NCBI GenBank assembly: GCA_002499865.1
Contig: DANL01000026.1
Location: 1-52,587 of the forward strand
DNA length: 52,587 nucleotides
Reading direction: 5' to 3'
Source: Euryarchaeota archaeon UBA121
GTDB lineage: Archaea; Thermoplasmatota; Poseidoniia; Poseidoniales; Thalassarchaeaceae
In this document: piece by piece, positions 17,341 to 27,594 of the stretch
How positions within the stretch are numbered: position 1 is the stretch's first letter
Layout of the letters: each line of letters opens with the position of its first letter
Made by a program: the position numbers and the translations under genes
The notes under the pieces: model-generated
Databases searched by the model: none
Seen by the model: only the letters and a program-made list of their open reading frames with translations
What the model was told of the DNA's origin: nothing

Positions 17341-18077
17341 TCTTCCTCGGTAATGGATGACAAGAATTTCTTCAGCCGATCAGTTTTTGGATTATCGATA
17401 ATTGACGACTCCCCAGATTCCGCAATGACTCCATTATCCATGTAGATGACCCTATCAGCTACGTCTCTAGCGAAGCCTATTTCATGTGTTACGACAATCA
17501 TTGTCATGCCTTCATCAGCCAGTCCTCTGATCGTTTTCAGTACTGAGCCGATCAATTCTGGATCTAACGCACTCGTCGGCTCATCAAATAACATTACCTC
17601 GGGCTTCATTGCAAGAGCTCTAGCAATAGCTACACGTTGCTTCTGCCCTCCGGATAAATTTCCCGGAAAAGCATCCTTCCTATCTAGCATGTCTACCTTT
17701 TCTAGAACCTCAAGAGCCTCATTCTCCGCTTCCCTTTTACTCATTTTCTTAACATGCCTGAGTCCAAGTGTGATATTATCGATGACTCTGAGATGAGAAA
17801 ATAGCTCAAATGACTGGAAGACCATCCCAATTCTCGATCTCACATCGTTAATGTCTGCGGAGGGAGTATTAATCAGGTTACCACGAAGCCTTACTTCTCC
17901 CTCAGTCGGCTCAATTAGTCTGTTTATACATCTTAGTACTGTGGACTTTCCACTTCCCGACGAACCAATAATGGCTACTGATTCGCCCTGATTAACATCA
18001 AATGAAACTCCCCGAACTGCATGAACTCCGCCTGCATATGTCTTGTGCATATCTACAACAGTTAGTACATTGCTCAT
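17337..18077 (-). CDS. glnQ: Polar amino-acid ABC transporter, ATP-binding subunit (GlnQ/HisP type)
   Basis: 246 residues from ATG 18077 (MSNVLTVVDMHKTYAGG). This start is chosen because GGAGGGAGCT at 18081-18090 places a strong ribosome binding site at the right distance; a longer frame to 18101 lacks one. Motifs are complete: Walker A GSSGSGKST, Q-loop GMVFQSFELF, signature LSGGQKQRVAIARAL, Walker B VMLFDEPTSALD and H-loop VTHEIGFA. It powers import of polar amino acids together with the permease encoded one base upstream. The ribosome binding site is built into the last codons of the permease, implying translational coupling. The stop overlaps the stop of gdhA on the other strand. Substrate within the amino-acid class is unknown. 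Confidence 0.95.
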   Translation of the reverse strand: MSNVLTVVDMHKTYAGGVHAVRGVSFDVNQGESVAIIGSSGSGKSTVLRCINRLIEPTEGEVRLRGNLINTPSADINDVRSRIGMVFQSFELFSHLRVIDNITLGLRHVKKMSKREAENEALEVLEKVDMLDRKDAFPGNLSGGQKQRVAIARALAMKPEVMLFDEPTSALDPELIGSVLKTIRGLADEGMTMIVVTHEIGFARDVADRVIYMDNGVIAESGESSIIDNPKTDRLKKFLSSITEED

Positions 18078-18078
18078 T

Positions 18079-20217
18079 TCAGCTCCCTCCGGATATTCCA
18101 AGTCCAGGAATCCTAGTCTTATTCTCCAAGTATCTTAGGAATAAAGCCAGAGTCCACGTAACAATAAAGTAGGAAATTAAGACCATTCCGTATGACCAGA
18201 ATACCTGGAAAGTCACTGCGTTGATTAGCTTGGCCTTTCGAGTAAGCTCGGAATAGCCTATAACCATTGCAAGTGACGAGTTTAGTACCAGATTTACCAT
18301 CTCGTTCCCCATTGGAGGAATACATATTCTAATGGCTTGAGGCATTATTACGAGCCTCATTGTCTGCATATAATTCAGACCTATACTTCTTCCAGCTTCC
18401 ATCTGTCCCGAAGGTATAGCCGAAATAGCTCCTCGAATGGTTTCACATTGATATGCACCCGAGTTCAGTCCCAAAGCAAAAATAGCACTAACACAGGCCC
18501 TGTTAGAAAGAATATCATCTCTCAAGAATGATAGGATAAAATTACTTGATCCCTCTAACATTTCTGCACCCGGGTCACCAATTAATGCACCTATCTGAAC
18601 TCCGAAATGTATGAATAAAAACTGAACAATCAGTGGAGTATTTCTGAAAATATCTGTATAAATAGTTGCAACGAAATTTAGAGGCCTGACTCCCCATGGA
18701 TTCCAAATAATTTCCTTGCCCCTGATATTGAAATGGGATTTCTTATACTCGCCATTTGAAAAAACGAAGAGTATTCCCAAAAGTAAGAGACTAACTCCTA
18801 GTATCAGAAATAGGAAGTTTTCGAATTGTAGATCCCCTGTGATTCCATCAGGATTAATGATCCCAATCGGAGCGTAAATATATTCCCAACCATCTAGTCC
18901 TAGATTTCTAATTATGGGAACTAGATGACTCAATAGGGAGGCTCCAATAACCGTAAAGATGACGCCCGCGATCCTTACAATTGCTAGGCTTCTCTTCTGA
19001 GAAATTTCTTTCAAAGTAGTGGGCGATGTCTTCATCATCGAGAGAGATATCCCTAGGAAGAATCCGAGGAAAATACCGAACATTACTATGTTAACTGTAG
19101 CGTACAAACCATCAATCAACATTCCCTTTGAATAGTCCACAAAGTTTCCAAATTCTGAGAAGTCCATTACCTCAAAACCAACCTGCTCATCCTCTCCAGA
19201 TCTCTCTGTCAGAAGTAAGGAGCCATTACTCCCTACGGCTACACCATTGAAGCCATCCATCATCACAATGTCATTGAATGATGTCGAGTTATCAAGAGGA
19301 ATAGTCTGCCTAGTAACTATATTCCCTCCGTCCTTACTCATAGAGAGATACCCTTCCTCGCCAGAAAGAAGAAACTTATTCGTCGTTGCAATCTCTATCG
19401 ATGTTAGATTTACTCCCAGATTAGACGAGTCTCCCTCAGACTCAAAATATTGCATATTCCAGAGAAATCCAACTGCAGTGTTAATTTCTCTGGAAGACTT
19501 GAGTACTCCGCCGTCATCTGTAATGGCATATGCTCTAATTTCACTGAAGAACTCTACATCGGTAATTCTTGAAGATGAAGCCTCTGTAGGTGCATCTCTG
19601 TAGTCCCAGGATTCTCCGCCATCGTCTGAGAATAGAATTGTCCCTTGTTCTCCGACAGCGATTCCTCTTTCAGAATCCAAGAAAGACACGTCCAACAAAT
19701 CCCATCCTGAAACCGAACGGTTGGTCCATTCTTGCATTTCATAAGTCCATATGGTTCCATTCCCCCCGACGATTACCAATTCAGATATGCCAGTAAGGCA
19801 CGCTCCCCGGATCGACTCATTTCCAAAGTCAAATGTAATGTCTGACCACATTGAATCATCGGCCGACTTGACTAAAATTGTACCATCGCTACTAGCAGTT
19901 AGGAACGATCCATAGCCAGAGCTCGATATTGTCAAATCAGATGAGGTTAGAGATTCGCCAACTTCCCAAGTTACCCCTCCATCTAAACTCATTATCATTA
20001 TCCCATTTTCCCCAAATGCCCAAATCTCATTTCCTTGTGCCTCTACTGAATAGAGGTCTTCTAGCGTACCACTGTCAATAATATCCCAGCCACTTCTATA
20101 CTCCTGAGCATTTGCTGGCATGGAAAGTACTAGTAATGACATTATTACGATTGAAAAAAAGCTTGGAAATGCCAAGGGATATCTTCTCTGCCCCTCAGAA
20201 TTCATTGTTTCAATCAT
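18079..20217 (-). CDS. Fusion: secreted YCF48/BNR-like beta-propeller plus amino-acid ABC transporter permease
   Basis: 712 residues from ATG 20217, chosen for the GGGGAG motif just upstream; ATG 20205 and a longer frame to 20304 are alternatives. Hydrophobic residues about 18-33 ending PANAQ look like a signal peptide. Residues about 40-345 carry YCF48/BNR-type propeller phrases: FGENGIMIMSLDGGVTW, VGEQGTILFSDDGGESW, VAVGSNGSLLLTERSG. From about residue 360 a HisM/GlnP-like permease begins (LIDGLYATVNIVMFGIFLG), with additional helices inserted as in AapQ/BztB-type permeases. The EAA loop is complete (EAGRSIGLNYMQTMRLVIMP). The propeller would sit outside the membrane where some transporters carry a fused binding protein. 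No separate substrate-binding protein gene is present nearby. It is co-transcribed with the ATPase. The domain calls are confident; the propeller's role is unknown. Confidence 0.9.
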   Translation of the reverse strand: MIETMNSEGQRRYPLAFPSFFSIVIMSLLVLSMPANAQEYRSGWDIIDSGTLEDLYSVEAQGNEIWAFGENGIMIMSLDGGVTWEVGESLTSSDLTISSSGYGSFLTASSDGTILVKSADDSMWSDITFDFGNESIRGACLTGISELVIVGGNGTIWTYEMQEWTNRSVSGWDLLDVSFLDSERGIAVGEQGTILFSDDGGESWDYRDAPTEASSSRITDVEFFSEIRAYAITDDGGVLKSSREINTAVGFLWNMQYFESEGDSSNLGVNLTSIEIATTNKFLLSGEEGYLSMSKDGGNIVTRQTIPLDNSTSFNDIVMMDGFNGVAVGSNGSLLLTERSGEDEQVGFEVMDFSEFGNFVDYSKGMLIDGLYATVNIVMFGIFLGFFLGISLSMMKTSPTTLKEISQKRSLAIVRIAGVIFTVIGASLLSHLVPIIRNLGLDGWEYIYAPIGIINPDGITGDLQFENFLFLILGVSLLLLGILFVFSNGEYKKSHFNIRGKEIIWNPWGVRPLNFVATIYTDIFRNTPLIVQFLFIHFGVQIGALIGDPGAEMLEGSSNFILSFLRDDILSNRACVSAIFALGLNSGAYQCETIRGAISAIPSGQMEAGRSIGLNYMQTMRLVIMPQAIRICIPPMGNEMVNLVLNSSLAMVIGYSELTRKAKLINAVTFQVFWSYGMVLISYFIVTWTLALFLRYLENKTRIPGLGISGGS

Positions 20218-20322
20218 CCGCTCCCCATTGCTTGGCGAGGTTCTTTGGATATAGTCCCGGCGGTACTGTAAATCTGAATGACTCTCAGTAATGTTCATCA
20301 TCATCTTTCCCCTGCTTGTACC

Positions 20323-21234
20323 ATGGTAGGCATGCTATACAAGGGCAAAGTCAAGGAAGTATGGAGTACGGATGATCCAGATATTATAGAATTTAGGTAT
20401 ACTGACCAGATCAGCGTCTTTGATCAAATCATACCAAGCTTGGTCCCTAGAAAGGGAGAAAGCCTGAACAGGACCTCATGCCACTGGTTCAAACTTGTCG
20501 AAGAAGCCGAAATATGTGAAACTCACATTATCAAAATGAATGCGCCAGACAGAGTTCTAGCGCGAAGGTTCGAAGTAATTAGAGAGCCGGGCGCGATTCC
20601 CCGCGACATGGAGAATGTTTTCGTCCCTCTGGAAGTCATTTGCAGACACTACCTAGCTGGAGGAGGATGGAGAAGGTATGACAGGGGAGATGTCGGACCA
20701 GAGGAATTTGGATTCGATCCGGGAACTGTATTACATGAAGGTGTTAAATTGCCCTCTCCATATCTGGAAGTCTCCACCAAATTTGAGAAATTCGATAGGT
20801 TACTAGATCGTAAAGAAGCGTTAGAAATTTCTAATTTATCTGATGAGGAGTTCGACACCATCCTTGATATCGTTGTTAAGATAGATGAAATCATACAGAG
20901 TGAAGCATCCAAGAGGGGTCTGATACATGTTGATGGAAAGAAAGAATTTGCCCTTGGCCCCGGTCGTGTACCCGTTCTAGTAGATTCATTTGGTACTCTA
21001 GACGAAGATAGGTGGTGGGCGGCTGATGATTATGATAACGGAAATATCGTGTCTCTATCCAAAGAGTTTGTCAGGGAGCATTATCTCTCAACTGGCCACT
21101 ATGAGCAACTCTATGAAGCCAGAGAGTCAGGTTCAGAGGAACCACCCATCCCAGCTCTTCCAAGTAAAATAATTGATCAAACCGCAGATCTTTATGCAGG
21201 AATGTTCGAACGTCTAACTGGTGAAGAATTCTAG
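20323..21234 (+). CDS. purC: Phosphoribosylaminoimidazole-succinocarboxamide (SAICAR) synthetase
   Basis: About 303 residues from ATG 20323; ATG 20332 (MLYKGKVKEVW) is an equally good start. It ligates aspartate to CAIR using ATP in purine synthesis. Family hallmarks: the N-terminal glycine-rich loop YKGKVKEVWSTDD, DQISVFDQIIPSLVPRKGESL, the RRFEVIREPGAIPRD block, and KKEFALGPGRVPVLVDSFGT, which matches the conserved metal/ATP-binding block of PurC. Length is normal for an archaeal/eukaryal-type enzyme. It is divergent from the ABC permease gene (105-base interval). The TAG stop abuts the stop of the following convergent gene (TAGCTA). No other purine gene is adjacent. Confidence 0.93.
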   Translation: MVGMLYKGKVKEVWSTDDPDIIEFRYTDQISVFDQIIPSLVPRKGESLNRTSCHWFKLVEEAEICETHIIKMNAPDRVLARRFEVIREPGAIPRDMENVFVPLEVICRHYLAGGGWRRYDRGDVGPEEFGFDPGTVLHEGVKLPSPYLEVSTKFEKFDRLLDRKEALEISNLSDEEFDTILDIVVKIDEIIQSEASKRGLIHVDGKKEFALGPGRVPVLVDSFGTLDEDRWWAADDYDNGNIVSLSKEFVREHYLSTGHYEQLYEARESGSEEPPIPALPSKIIDQTADLYAGMFERLTGEEF

Positions 21235-21855
21235 CTAAGAGTGCCTTCTCATAAGGACCCCGCACCTTCTTCTTTGTGCCGTCCTTAGCATTGCAAGTAA
21301 GAGTCTGAAAGCATAATCAACGCCACCATCTAAGGGCTCTTCAGAAAAAACCTCCCAACGTCCAGAGCGAATAGCGCTACTCAACTCTGATACTTCTCCG
21401 ATATTCAACCATCCAAGTAGTGTTAATCCACCAAAACCATGTCTGAACCCCAATTCTCCAAGATTATCTTCAGATAGTCCTTCAGAAAGTTTCGATAGAA
21501 GATCATGCAGAACTGTCATATCTCCTTTCTGCTTGGTATTTTCTAGGAGATATGTTACGATATTTCCATCTCCATAGGGAAATCGACCCAGCCTTTCCTT
21601 GCCGGAGCTAGAGTCTATCGGCTCAGTCCTTCTTCCCTCTGAATCTAATTCTCCTATCGAAAGATATAGCATTGTAGCAGGGTCAAAAGTCGATTCAATA
21701 CCTTCCTTTAGATTCTGAATATCAACTGAAAATGGGCTTTCTTTCTTCAATTCTACGTGATCCCCTCCCATGGAAGATAGAACTGCAGGGATAATGTCGA
21801 GAGGATCCCTAACTATGGGGTCAAATGTGTGGAAGTTTGGTAGATTTGAATTCAT
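21235..21855 (-). CDS. Unknown protein downstream of the FG-GAP surface protein
   Basis: 206 residues from ATG 21855; GTG 21861 is possible. GGTGAG at 21865-21870 lies nine bases upstream of the ATG. The product is soluble, with no signal peptide, membrane helix or recognisable motif. The C-terminal third contains helical stretches (LSSAIRSGRWEVF, YAFRLLLAMLRTAQRRRCGVL). It follows the 1889-residue surface protein by 16 bases on the same strand and is almost surely its operon partner, perhaps acting on the cytoplasmic side. Its stop abuts the purC stop on the other strand. No function is proposed. Confidence 0.75.
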   Translation of the reverse strand: MNSNLPNFHTFDPIVRDPLDIIPAVLSSMGGDHVELKKESPFSVDIQNLKEGIESTFDPATMLYLSIGELDSEGRRTEPIDSSSGKERLGRFPYGDGNIVTYLLENTKQKGDMTVLHDLLSKLSEGLSEDNLGELGFRHGFGGLTLLGWLNIGEVSELSSAIRSGRWEVFSEEPLDGGVDYAFRLLLAMLRTAQRRRCGVLMRRHS

Positions 21856-21871
21856 GGGCACGCACTCACCA

Positions 21872-24800
21872 CTATTTTTCAGATCTTAGTCGATTTAGAC
21901 GCTCTTCAAAGCTATCCATTGAATTATCTTCTACTTCATTAGATATTTCCTCGGTTGGAAATTCTGGAACGTTTTCCAGATTGTCGGGCACATTCTCTTC
22001 TTCTACTACCTTTTGACTAGAAGACTCTCTCTTCTTAGTCATATTAGCCTTCTTCTCCAGTGCCTTTTTCTCTACTGCTAGCCTAGTTCTCTCCATCATT
22101 TCCCTACTCTCTCGGAAGTTTCTAGCCATCCATGCGAAAGCAATAGAAATTCCAATTACCAAGCTGGCCGATGCAATCGCGGTACTTGAGTCACTGAACC
22201 CTCCTTCAGATTCTCCTGAGCCTGATAGAATAATCCTGGCTTCATCGTCCGAAGGGTCAGAATCAATGTCCCAAGGGAACTCGCAACTTATCGTGGCTAC
22301 TAACTCTACTCCATCTGCGACATCTGGCCTATCTATGGCAGGCCTAGGAGCTAAGGCACTAGATTCTGACATATCGACTACGTATTCTGCAGAGAAGGAG
22401 TTACCGGCTTGGATAGAAATAATACAAACTGAACCATCTAAAATCTGATGATTATCTCTCTTGGTGAGTATGGATAATTCTTGTTCTTGACCAGTACCGA
22501 TAATCTCCAGACCCACCAATCCGATATTCCAATCAGTCCTTCTAACCTCGAATGTATTGCTATCAGAGGAAAATTCAACTCCTCTTGAATCAATAGCCCT
22601 AATTCTCAGCTCACTCCTGCCCGGCATAGGGCTCCATCCATCTGCACTTAGGTTAATCATCCCCGATGATTCCCCTTGCCCTAGTAATCCTGAAATTGAA
22701 TCTAGCATATTACCTCGGTCATCCGATAGGATAACCGTGTAACCAAATTTTTCACTTCCATTCATTATTGTACAACTAGCTTCAACGGCACCTACATCTC
22801 CGCCAATGGAACAACTCCCCTGTCTAACCGATGGTTCTGATACCCATGATCTATACTCAAGTATTGTAGATGGATTAACAGTCAGACTTCCATTTCCTCC
22901 CGTGTAGGAGCTCCATAGCCATCCTCCTGCATCGCTCCAAGAAAGTGGGCCACCAGAGGAATCAATCACTGTACTATCTGAACTGGTTCCATGAATTTCC
23001 AAGATATAGCTATCACCAGAAGTAGAGATGATTGCCGGACTCGTCGACCATGAATGATTCTCTTTCCTGGTGTCCATCGAGATTTCTCTTTGGTTACCTT
23101 CAGAGTCCTTAGCTAGTATTCTAATTGTCTTGACATCCCCTTCCCAGGTTTCATCTGGCAGTAGCTCAATTGGAACGCCAGAGGCCTCCCCGACTCCTAA
23201 GATGACATACTGATCCCCGGAGATTTCCCAACCTAGTGGCAGGCTGAGTATCTGAATTGAAATCGTGCTTGGAGCATTACCCTGATTTTCGATAAATGCT
23301 AGAGGGTACCCCCCATCCTGACTAACCACCCAATCTCCCTGTCCCGACAAAGAGAAATCATGTATTACCGCAACTCTCAGTGGGAACACTATCTCGGATA
23401 GTCCACTTGAATCTCCTTCTTTGATCCTTATAGTCAATTCAACTGCTCTTCCGTGTACAGCATTTTCAGGGGGGGTAATATTTAGCGACAGAGGAGCACT
23501 TTCTCCCGGGTTGATAATCGGCATGTCCGATACATTCCCAATTTCCCATCCTTGCTCTCCCGAAACAAACATGGAGATGTAAGGGCGACTAGGAGAATTT
23601 CCCATCTGTAATACGGACAGTGTGATTTCTGATCCATGGGTTGCAACTTCCAGGTTTGCTTGATCAATTACCGCGTTCCAGGACGGAACATGTCCTGAGA
23701 CTACAGAGAACGAGAATGATGTAATCTCCTGACCTTGTGCTATAGCGGTAACAGTTACTTCTGCTGATGATCCACTCCATGCATCATGAGGAATAGTAGT
23801 ATCGACGGACATCATCCCAGTTTCATTTACTTCTAAGTTGGAAATGGCACTCCCACTGGAAATCCATTCCGTCGATGAATCCCCACTCTGAAGAGAGGTA
23901 ACCACGGATGTCAGTAGTGTTAAATCATCCACTAGATTTCCAACATTTGTCACTAGAACTTCCAATGATACAGACTCTCCAGGATCTGCCTGGAATGTTT
24001 CTCCATCAGCATCAATATTTCCTGACTCGCTAGAAAGGAATGGATAGACATTCCATTGATGGTCCTGCCTAGCCTCAAATACTATTTCGACAGCAGATAG
24101 AATAGTAGAATCCCCTTCTGATTGCATCGAGAATGAAATCTTCAGAGGGACCCTGGCAGGGGTATTCTCAGGGAGCAGTACAGTTACAGGGACAGTGGTG
24201 AGGCTACCTGCAGAAAGAGATACCAAATCTCTAGAAAATGAGATCTCCACTCCTGGATCTTCCGTGATATTTTCATCCAGTACTAACGAATAACCTAGAT
24301 TGAATGTATCATCTCCATTTCCAGGATTTTCTAACCTCAATACAACCAGGGACTCTTCTTCCACCTCTACAAGGAAAGGCTGTTCGCTGGGCGATGAGAT
24401 TACCATTGACGATCTGAATATTTGGAGTATCTCTATTGATAATCTGAGATAATGAGATGCCGACTCTTCACTAGAATCTTCGAAGTAGTGAAATGCAGGG
24501 GCCGCATTACTTGGAAGACTTAGAGACAGAAAACCCATACCGCTCCCGTTGGAAACATCCATCGAAAGATTGTCTCCATCTAACTGTAAATCGCCCGATG
24601 TCGTCCAAGACCAACCAGTTTTTGCCATTCCGGCCGATGATAATGACCATGATAGGAAATCTTCACCTGCAGGACGGTCAGCTTCTACAATCCACTCTAG
24701 GCCACTTGAAGGGACACTTCTGATATGACTCCTACTAACGACCCCGGAAGCAATGAAAGTCAAATCTACAGTTTGACATCCTTCATTCCCATCTACACAT

Positions 24801-27541
24801 AGCGTCAATGCCGTCTCTACTTGATCACCAATTAACACAACCTGTTGATTTTCATCAACAACTGGGACATCAAGGTTAGCTTCCAGAACTAGTCTCTCTC
24901 CCGGATCAAGAACCAATGCGAACCTCTCATTCCCATCCTCATCAATTAATCGTAAATCACTCCCCCATAGTGTGTTCCCCCAATCCAATGAGATTTGATT
25001 TTCCACCGCATTCCCAATATTTTCCACAACTATCCATGCTCTAGCAGAATCTCCGATTAATCCATAGCCAGAGCTGTATGATGCCCCCTCGGGACCTCTA
25101 ATGGATAACCCCCTGGTCCTATTTGCCTCAATAGGAAGTATAGATGAAACACTAATGTTGGAGTCACTATCTAGAGACATGGTCAAGCCAAGGAAACCTG
25201 AATCTGAGCCTAGGGCCGAGGAGGGGGCGACTATCTCAATAACGGGAGACCAAGATTCCCCTGTTGCGATCTGAACACCACTACTTCCTCCGGGCGTCAC
25301 ATCATTCCATGTCCAGCCCGAAGGAAGATGTGAACCATCTATTTCCAATGACCAAGTCCCTGATAATCTCCCAGTAGATCTTACTATCGGAAGGGCTTCA
25401 ACCGAATCTCCAGGACTGACTCTCAAAGGCTCTGATGAAATTTCAAATGTGACATTGTATGTGGGGATTATTGACAAGGTCTTGGAGTACACATCATTAT
25501 CTGTTCTTGTCTGAGTCAGATTGGAAAATGGATCAATCTCCAATGTAAACTCATGGTCTCCCAGTGGTCCTGACCATTCGACAGAGAAAGATTCGAAAGA
25601 CCCCGTTCCAGAAGGAGAAACAGGTTGCATGGATGAAAATCTCTCTCTTCCTATCTCTATTCCATCAGCATATAAAACTGCATCAACATCGGAATCTGGA
25701 TTGCCAGTTCCAGAATTCTCAATGAATGCTGAAATCTGTACATTTTGCCCTGGATTAGGAGAAGTTGGATCGAATTCAATTCCTCTTCCATCAAGTAGTG
25801 GTCTGATATCAGGACTCTCTAGAGAAACTACTGTTGCTCCAATAACCACATCTAGGGTATTGTCGCCATCAATATCTGCTAATGATGGTGAAGACCAAGT
25901 CCTCTGATTCAATTCCAAATCATTCGTCCATTCCGTTCCAATGGCCGAACCAGTACCTTCTGAACCATCAAAGCCCCATAGCGATCTTCCGTAAGCAACT
26001 AGCAATTCTGGCTCCGCCGTTCCCTCGATATCCATCCATATTGGCTGTGAGACGGCAATCTCATCATTCGGCGTACCGCTACTTTGTTCCAAATCACGAT
26101 ACCACGCTTCATTCGGACTTGATGTATCCGTATCATCCACACATCCAGTTATGCCATGTCTGGCGGTAGTGGTCTGCCACCACGTAATCCAGCACATTCT
26201 ATCGTGGTCTCCGTCACCATCAGTGTCAATGGGTAGGGGCGGAGAATCAGCATATCCATTGGGAGAGCTGTAACTCCATATTTCAGATCCATTGGCAACT
26301 TCCAAGCCTCTAAATTCGGCCCCATCAAGACCTCCTGATGAGTCACTATCGGTTGGAATAGTGACAATTATCTCAGGACTACTATCTTGATCTAGATTGG
26401 CCACGATCGGCCCTGGTAACCTGATATGTGGGACATTCGAGTCCCCATCTAGGTTACCAAGTGACTTCCCATCCCAACTGGGGTCGCCACTCGATGAGTC
26501 CAGCTTCCAAAGCCACATCGCACCATTTGTCGACTCAGTTGTTGTTAGCATCACATAAGCTGTATTGTCATCAGTCTGTACAAAGACGGGGTCGGATCCA
26601 TGACTCCCATATCTAAGGCTCTTATCCCAAATCTTCGTAGGTAAGCCAGAAGAAGGTAGATTGATCGCGACCACATGAGGGGAATTGTCACTCTCTCTTA
26701 TGGCAGATATTACTAGTTCTGCATCACCATCTAAGTCCAAATCAGCAAGGAGAGGTTGTGAGGTTGGCTTATGTCCGCCCCAGATACTTCCAGTGTATGG
26801 CCCCTCCTCGCTGCTTATCATCAAATCTGGCTCCTCCCAATTCCAGAGTAATTGACTCTCATGCGAGTCACTCGATGACCATCCCGTAACATCACAAACT
26901 AGTCTGGGCGACCATGCATCTACTCGTAGTGTGACATCACTTCCCACCACTAAATCATACACAACTAGAATTTCCGGACCTGCAGAACCATCGATATCGA
27001 TAATCATTGGAGACGCTTTGACCGTCTCAGTTTGACCGAGGTTAACTTCCCATGCCAGATCGGAGTCTTCTCCCTCGATTATTCTCAGATAGCTATCCCC
27101 CGATGAAGTATCGGTTTGAACTACTACTGTGTATAGTGAGCTCCCTCCGCACCTTTCATGAGATTCTGAATCGACTTGAAGGGAATCACTAAAATCGCCG
27201 ATGGGGGTTCCAAGAGAATCAGTACCGATGTCATAGTTGCCATACTCCCAGTTAATCACAGGGTCGGTAATGGATGAAAGCGAGTTTACGCTACCCGTTG
27301 GGTCATGCACAGGACTAGCAGACATTCTTCCGGGGGTTCTACCTGATTGGGGCCATGGCTGGTTTCCATCTTCCCATGGATCTACCATGCCAGTAGTATA
27401 CTTCGAACTATCTTCTGGTATCCCAGTCTCAATGACCTCCTCCAAAGCTAGTGGATAGAAAACCACGAGCGACATTATTGCCGAAATAATCAGTGCTCTG
27501 CGGCGATTGCACCTGCCTCTCGTCCTTGTAAGGGATGTCAT
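21872..27541 (-). CDS. Giant surface protein: FG-GAP/VCBS-like propeller, CARDB/Ig-like domains, membrane anchor with coiled-coil tail
   Basis: 1889 residues from ATG 27541. The start RTRGRCNRRRALIISAIMSLVVF is a signal peptide or anchor. Residues about 60-590 contain at least six integrin-like FG-GAP repeats with metal-binding loops: DIDGSAGPEILVV, DLDLDGDAELVIS, NLDQDSSPEIIVT, DTDGDGDHDRMC, DIEGTAEPELLVA, DIDGDNTLDVVIG. These probably form a calcium-stabilised beta-propeller. A CARDB-like domain (SPNPGQNVQISAFIENSGTG) follows, then many NEW3/Ig-like domains. A helix near 1786-1806 (ASLVIGISIAFAWMA) anchors the protein, and an 83-residue charged, coiled-coil-prone cytoplasmic tail ends SFEERLNRLRSEK. 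No catalytic motif was seen. Likely role is binding of ligand or polymer at the cell surface. It shares a 240-base divergent interval with the rpo7 operon. Confidence 0.9.
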   Translation of the reverse strand: MTSLTRTRGRCNRRRALIISAIMSLVVFYPLALEEVIETGIPEDSSKYTTGMVDPWEDGNQPWPQSGRTPGRMSASPVHDPTGSVNSLSSITDPVINWEYGNYDIGTDSLGTPIGDFSDSLQVDSESHERCGGSSLYTVVVQTDTSSGDSYLRIIEGEDSDLAWEVNLGQTETVKASPMIIDIDGSAGPEILVVYDLVVGSDVTLRVDAWSPRLVCDVTGWSSSDSHESQLLWNWEEPDLMISSEEGPYTGSIWGGHKPTSQPLLADLDLDGDAELVISAIRESDNSPHVVAINLPSSGLPTKIWDKSLRYGSHGSDPVFVQTDDNTAYVMLTTTESTNGAMWLWKLDSSSGDPSWDGKSLGNLDGDSNVPHIRLPGPIVANLDQDSSPEIIVTIPTDSDSSGGLDGAEFRGLEVANGSEIWSYSSPNGYADSPPLPIDTDGDGDHDRMCWITWWQTTTARHGITGCVDDTDTSSPNEAWYRDLEQSSGTPNDEIAVSQPIWMDIEGTAEPELLVAYGRSLWGFDGSEGTGSAIGTEWTNDLELNQRTWSSPSLADIDGDNTLDVVIGATVVSLESPDIRPLLDGRGIEFDPTSPNPGQNVQISAFIENSGTGNPDSDVDAVLYADGIEIGRERFSSMQPVSPSGTGSFESFSVEWSGPLGDHEFTLEIDPFSNLTQTRTDNDVYSKTLSIIPTYNVTFEISSEPLRVSPGDSVEALPIVRSTGRLSGTWSLEIDGSHLPSGWTWNDVTPGGSSGVQIATGESWSPVIEIVAPSSALGSDSGFLGLTMSLDSDSNISVSSILPIEANRTRGLSIRGPEGASYSSGYGLIGDSARAWIVVENIGNAVENQISLDWGNTLWGSDLRLIDEDGNERFALVLDPGERLVLEANLDVPVVDENQQVVLIGDQVETALTLCVDGNEGCQTVDLTFIASGVVSRSHIRSVPSSGLEWIVEADRPAGEDFLSWSLSSAGMAKTGWSWTTSGDLQLDGDNLSMDVSNGSGMGFLSLSLPSNAAPAFHYFEDSSEESASHYLRLSIEILQIFRSSMVISSPSEQPFLVEVEEESLVVLRLENPGNGDDTFNLGYSLVLDENITEDPGVEISFSRDLVSLSAGSLTTVPVTVLLPENTPARVPLKISFSMQSEGDSTILSAVEIVFEARQDHQWNVYPFLSSESGNIDADGETFQADPGESVSLEVLVTNVGNLVDDLTLLTSVVTSLQSGDSSTEWISSGSAISNLEVNETGMMSVDTTIPHDAWSGSSAEVTVTAIAQGQEITSFSFSVVSGHVPSWNAVIDQANLEVATHGSEITLSVLQMGNSPSRPYISMFVSGEQGWEIGNVSDMPIINPGESAPLSLNITPPENAVHGRAVELTIRIKEGDSSGLSEIVFPLRVAVIHDFSLSGQGDWVVSQDGGYPLAFIENQGNAPSTISIQILSLPLGWEISGDQYVILGVGEASGVPIELLPDETWEGDVKTIRILAKDSEGNQREISMDTRKENHSWSTSPAIISTSGDSYILEIHGTSSDSTVIDSSGGPLSWSDAGGWLWSSYTGGNGSLTVNPSTILEYRSWVSEPSVRQGSCSIGGDVGAVEASCTIMNGSEKFGYTVILSDDRGNMLDSISGLLGQGESSGMINLSADGWSPMPGRSELRIRAIDSRGVEFSSDSNTFEVRRTDWNIGLVGLEIIGTGQEQELSILTKRDNHQILDGSVCIISIQAGNSFSAEYVVDMSESSALAPRPAIDRPDVADGVELVATISCEFPWDIDSDPSDDEARIILSGSGESEGGFSDSSTAIASASLVIGISIAFAWMARNFRESREMMERTRLAVEKKALEKKANMTKKRESSSQKVVEEENVPDNLENVPEFPTEEISNEVEDNSMDSFEERLNRLRSEK

Positions 27542-27594
27542 CAGATTAGCAGATGGTATTTGTAATACTCTTGAACGTTCGCACCATATTCTCT

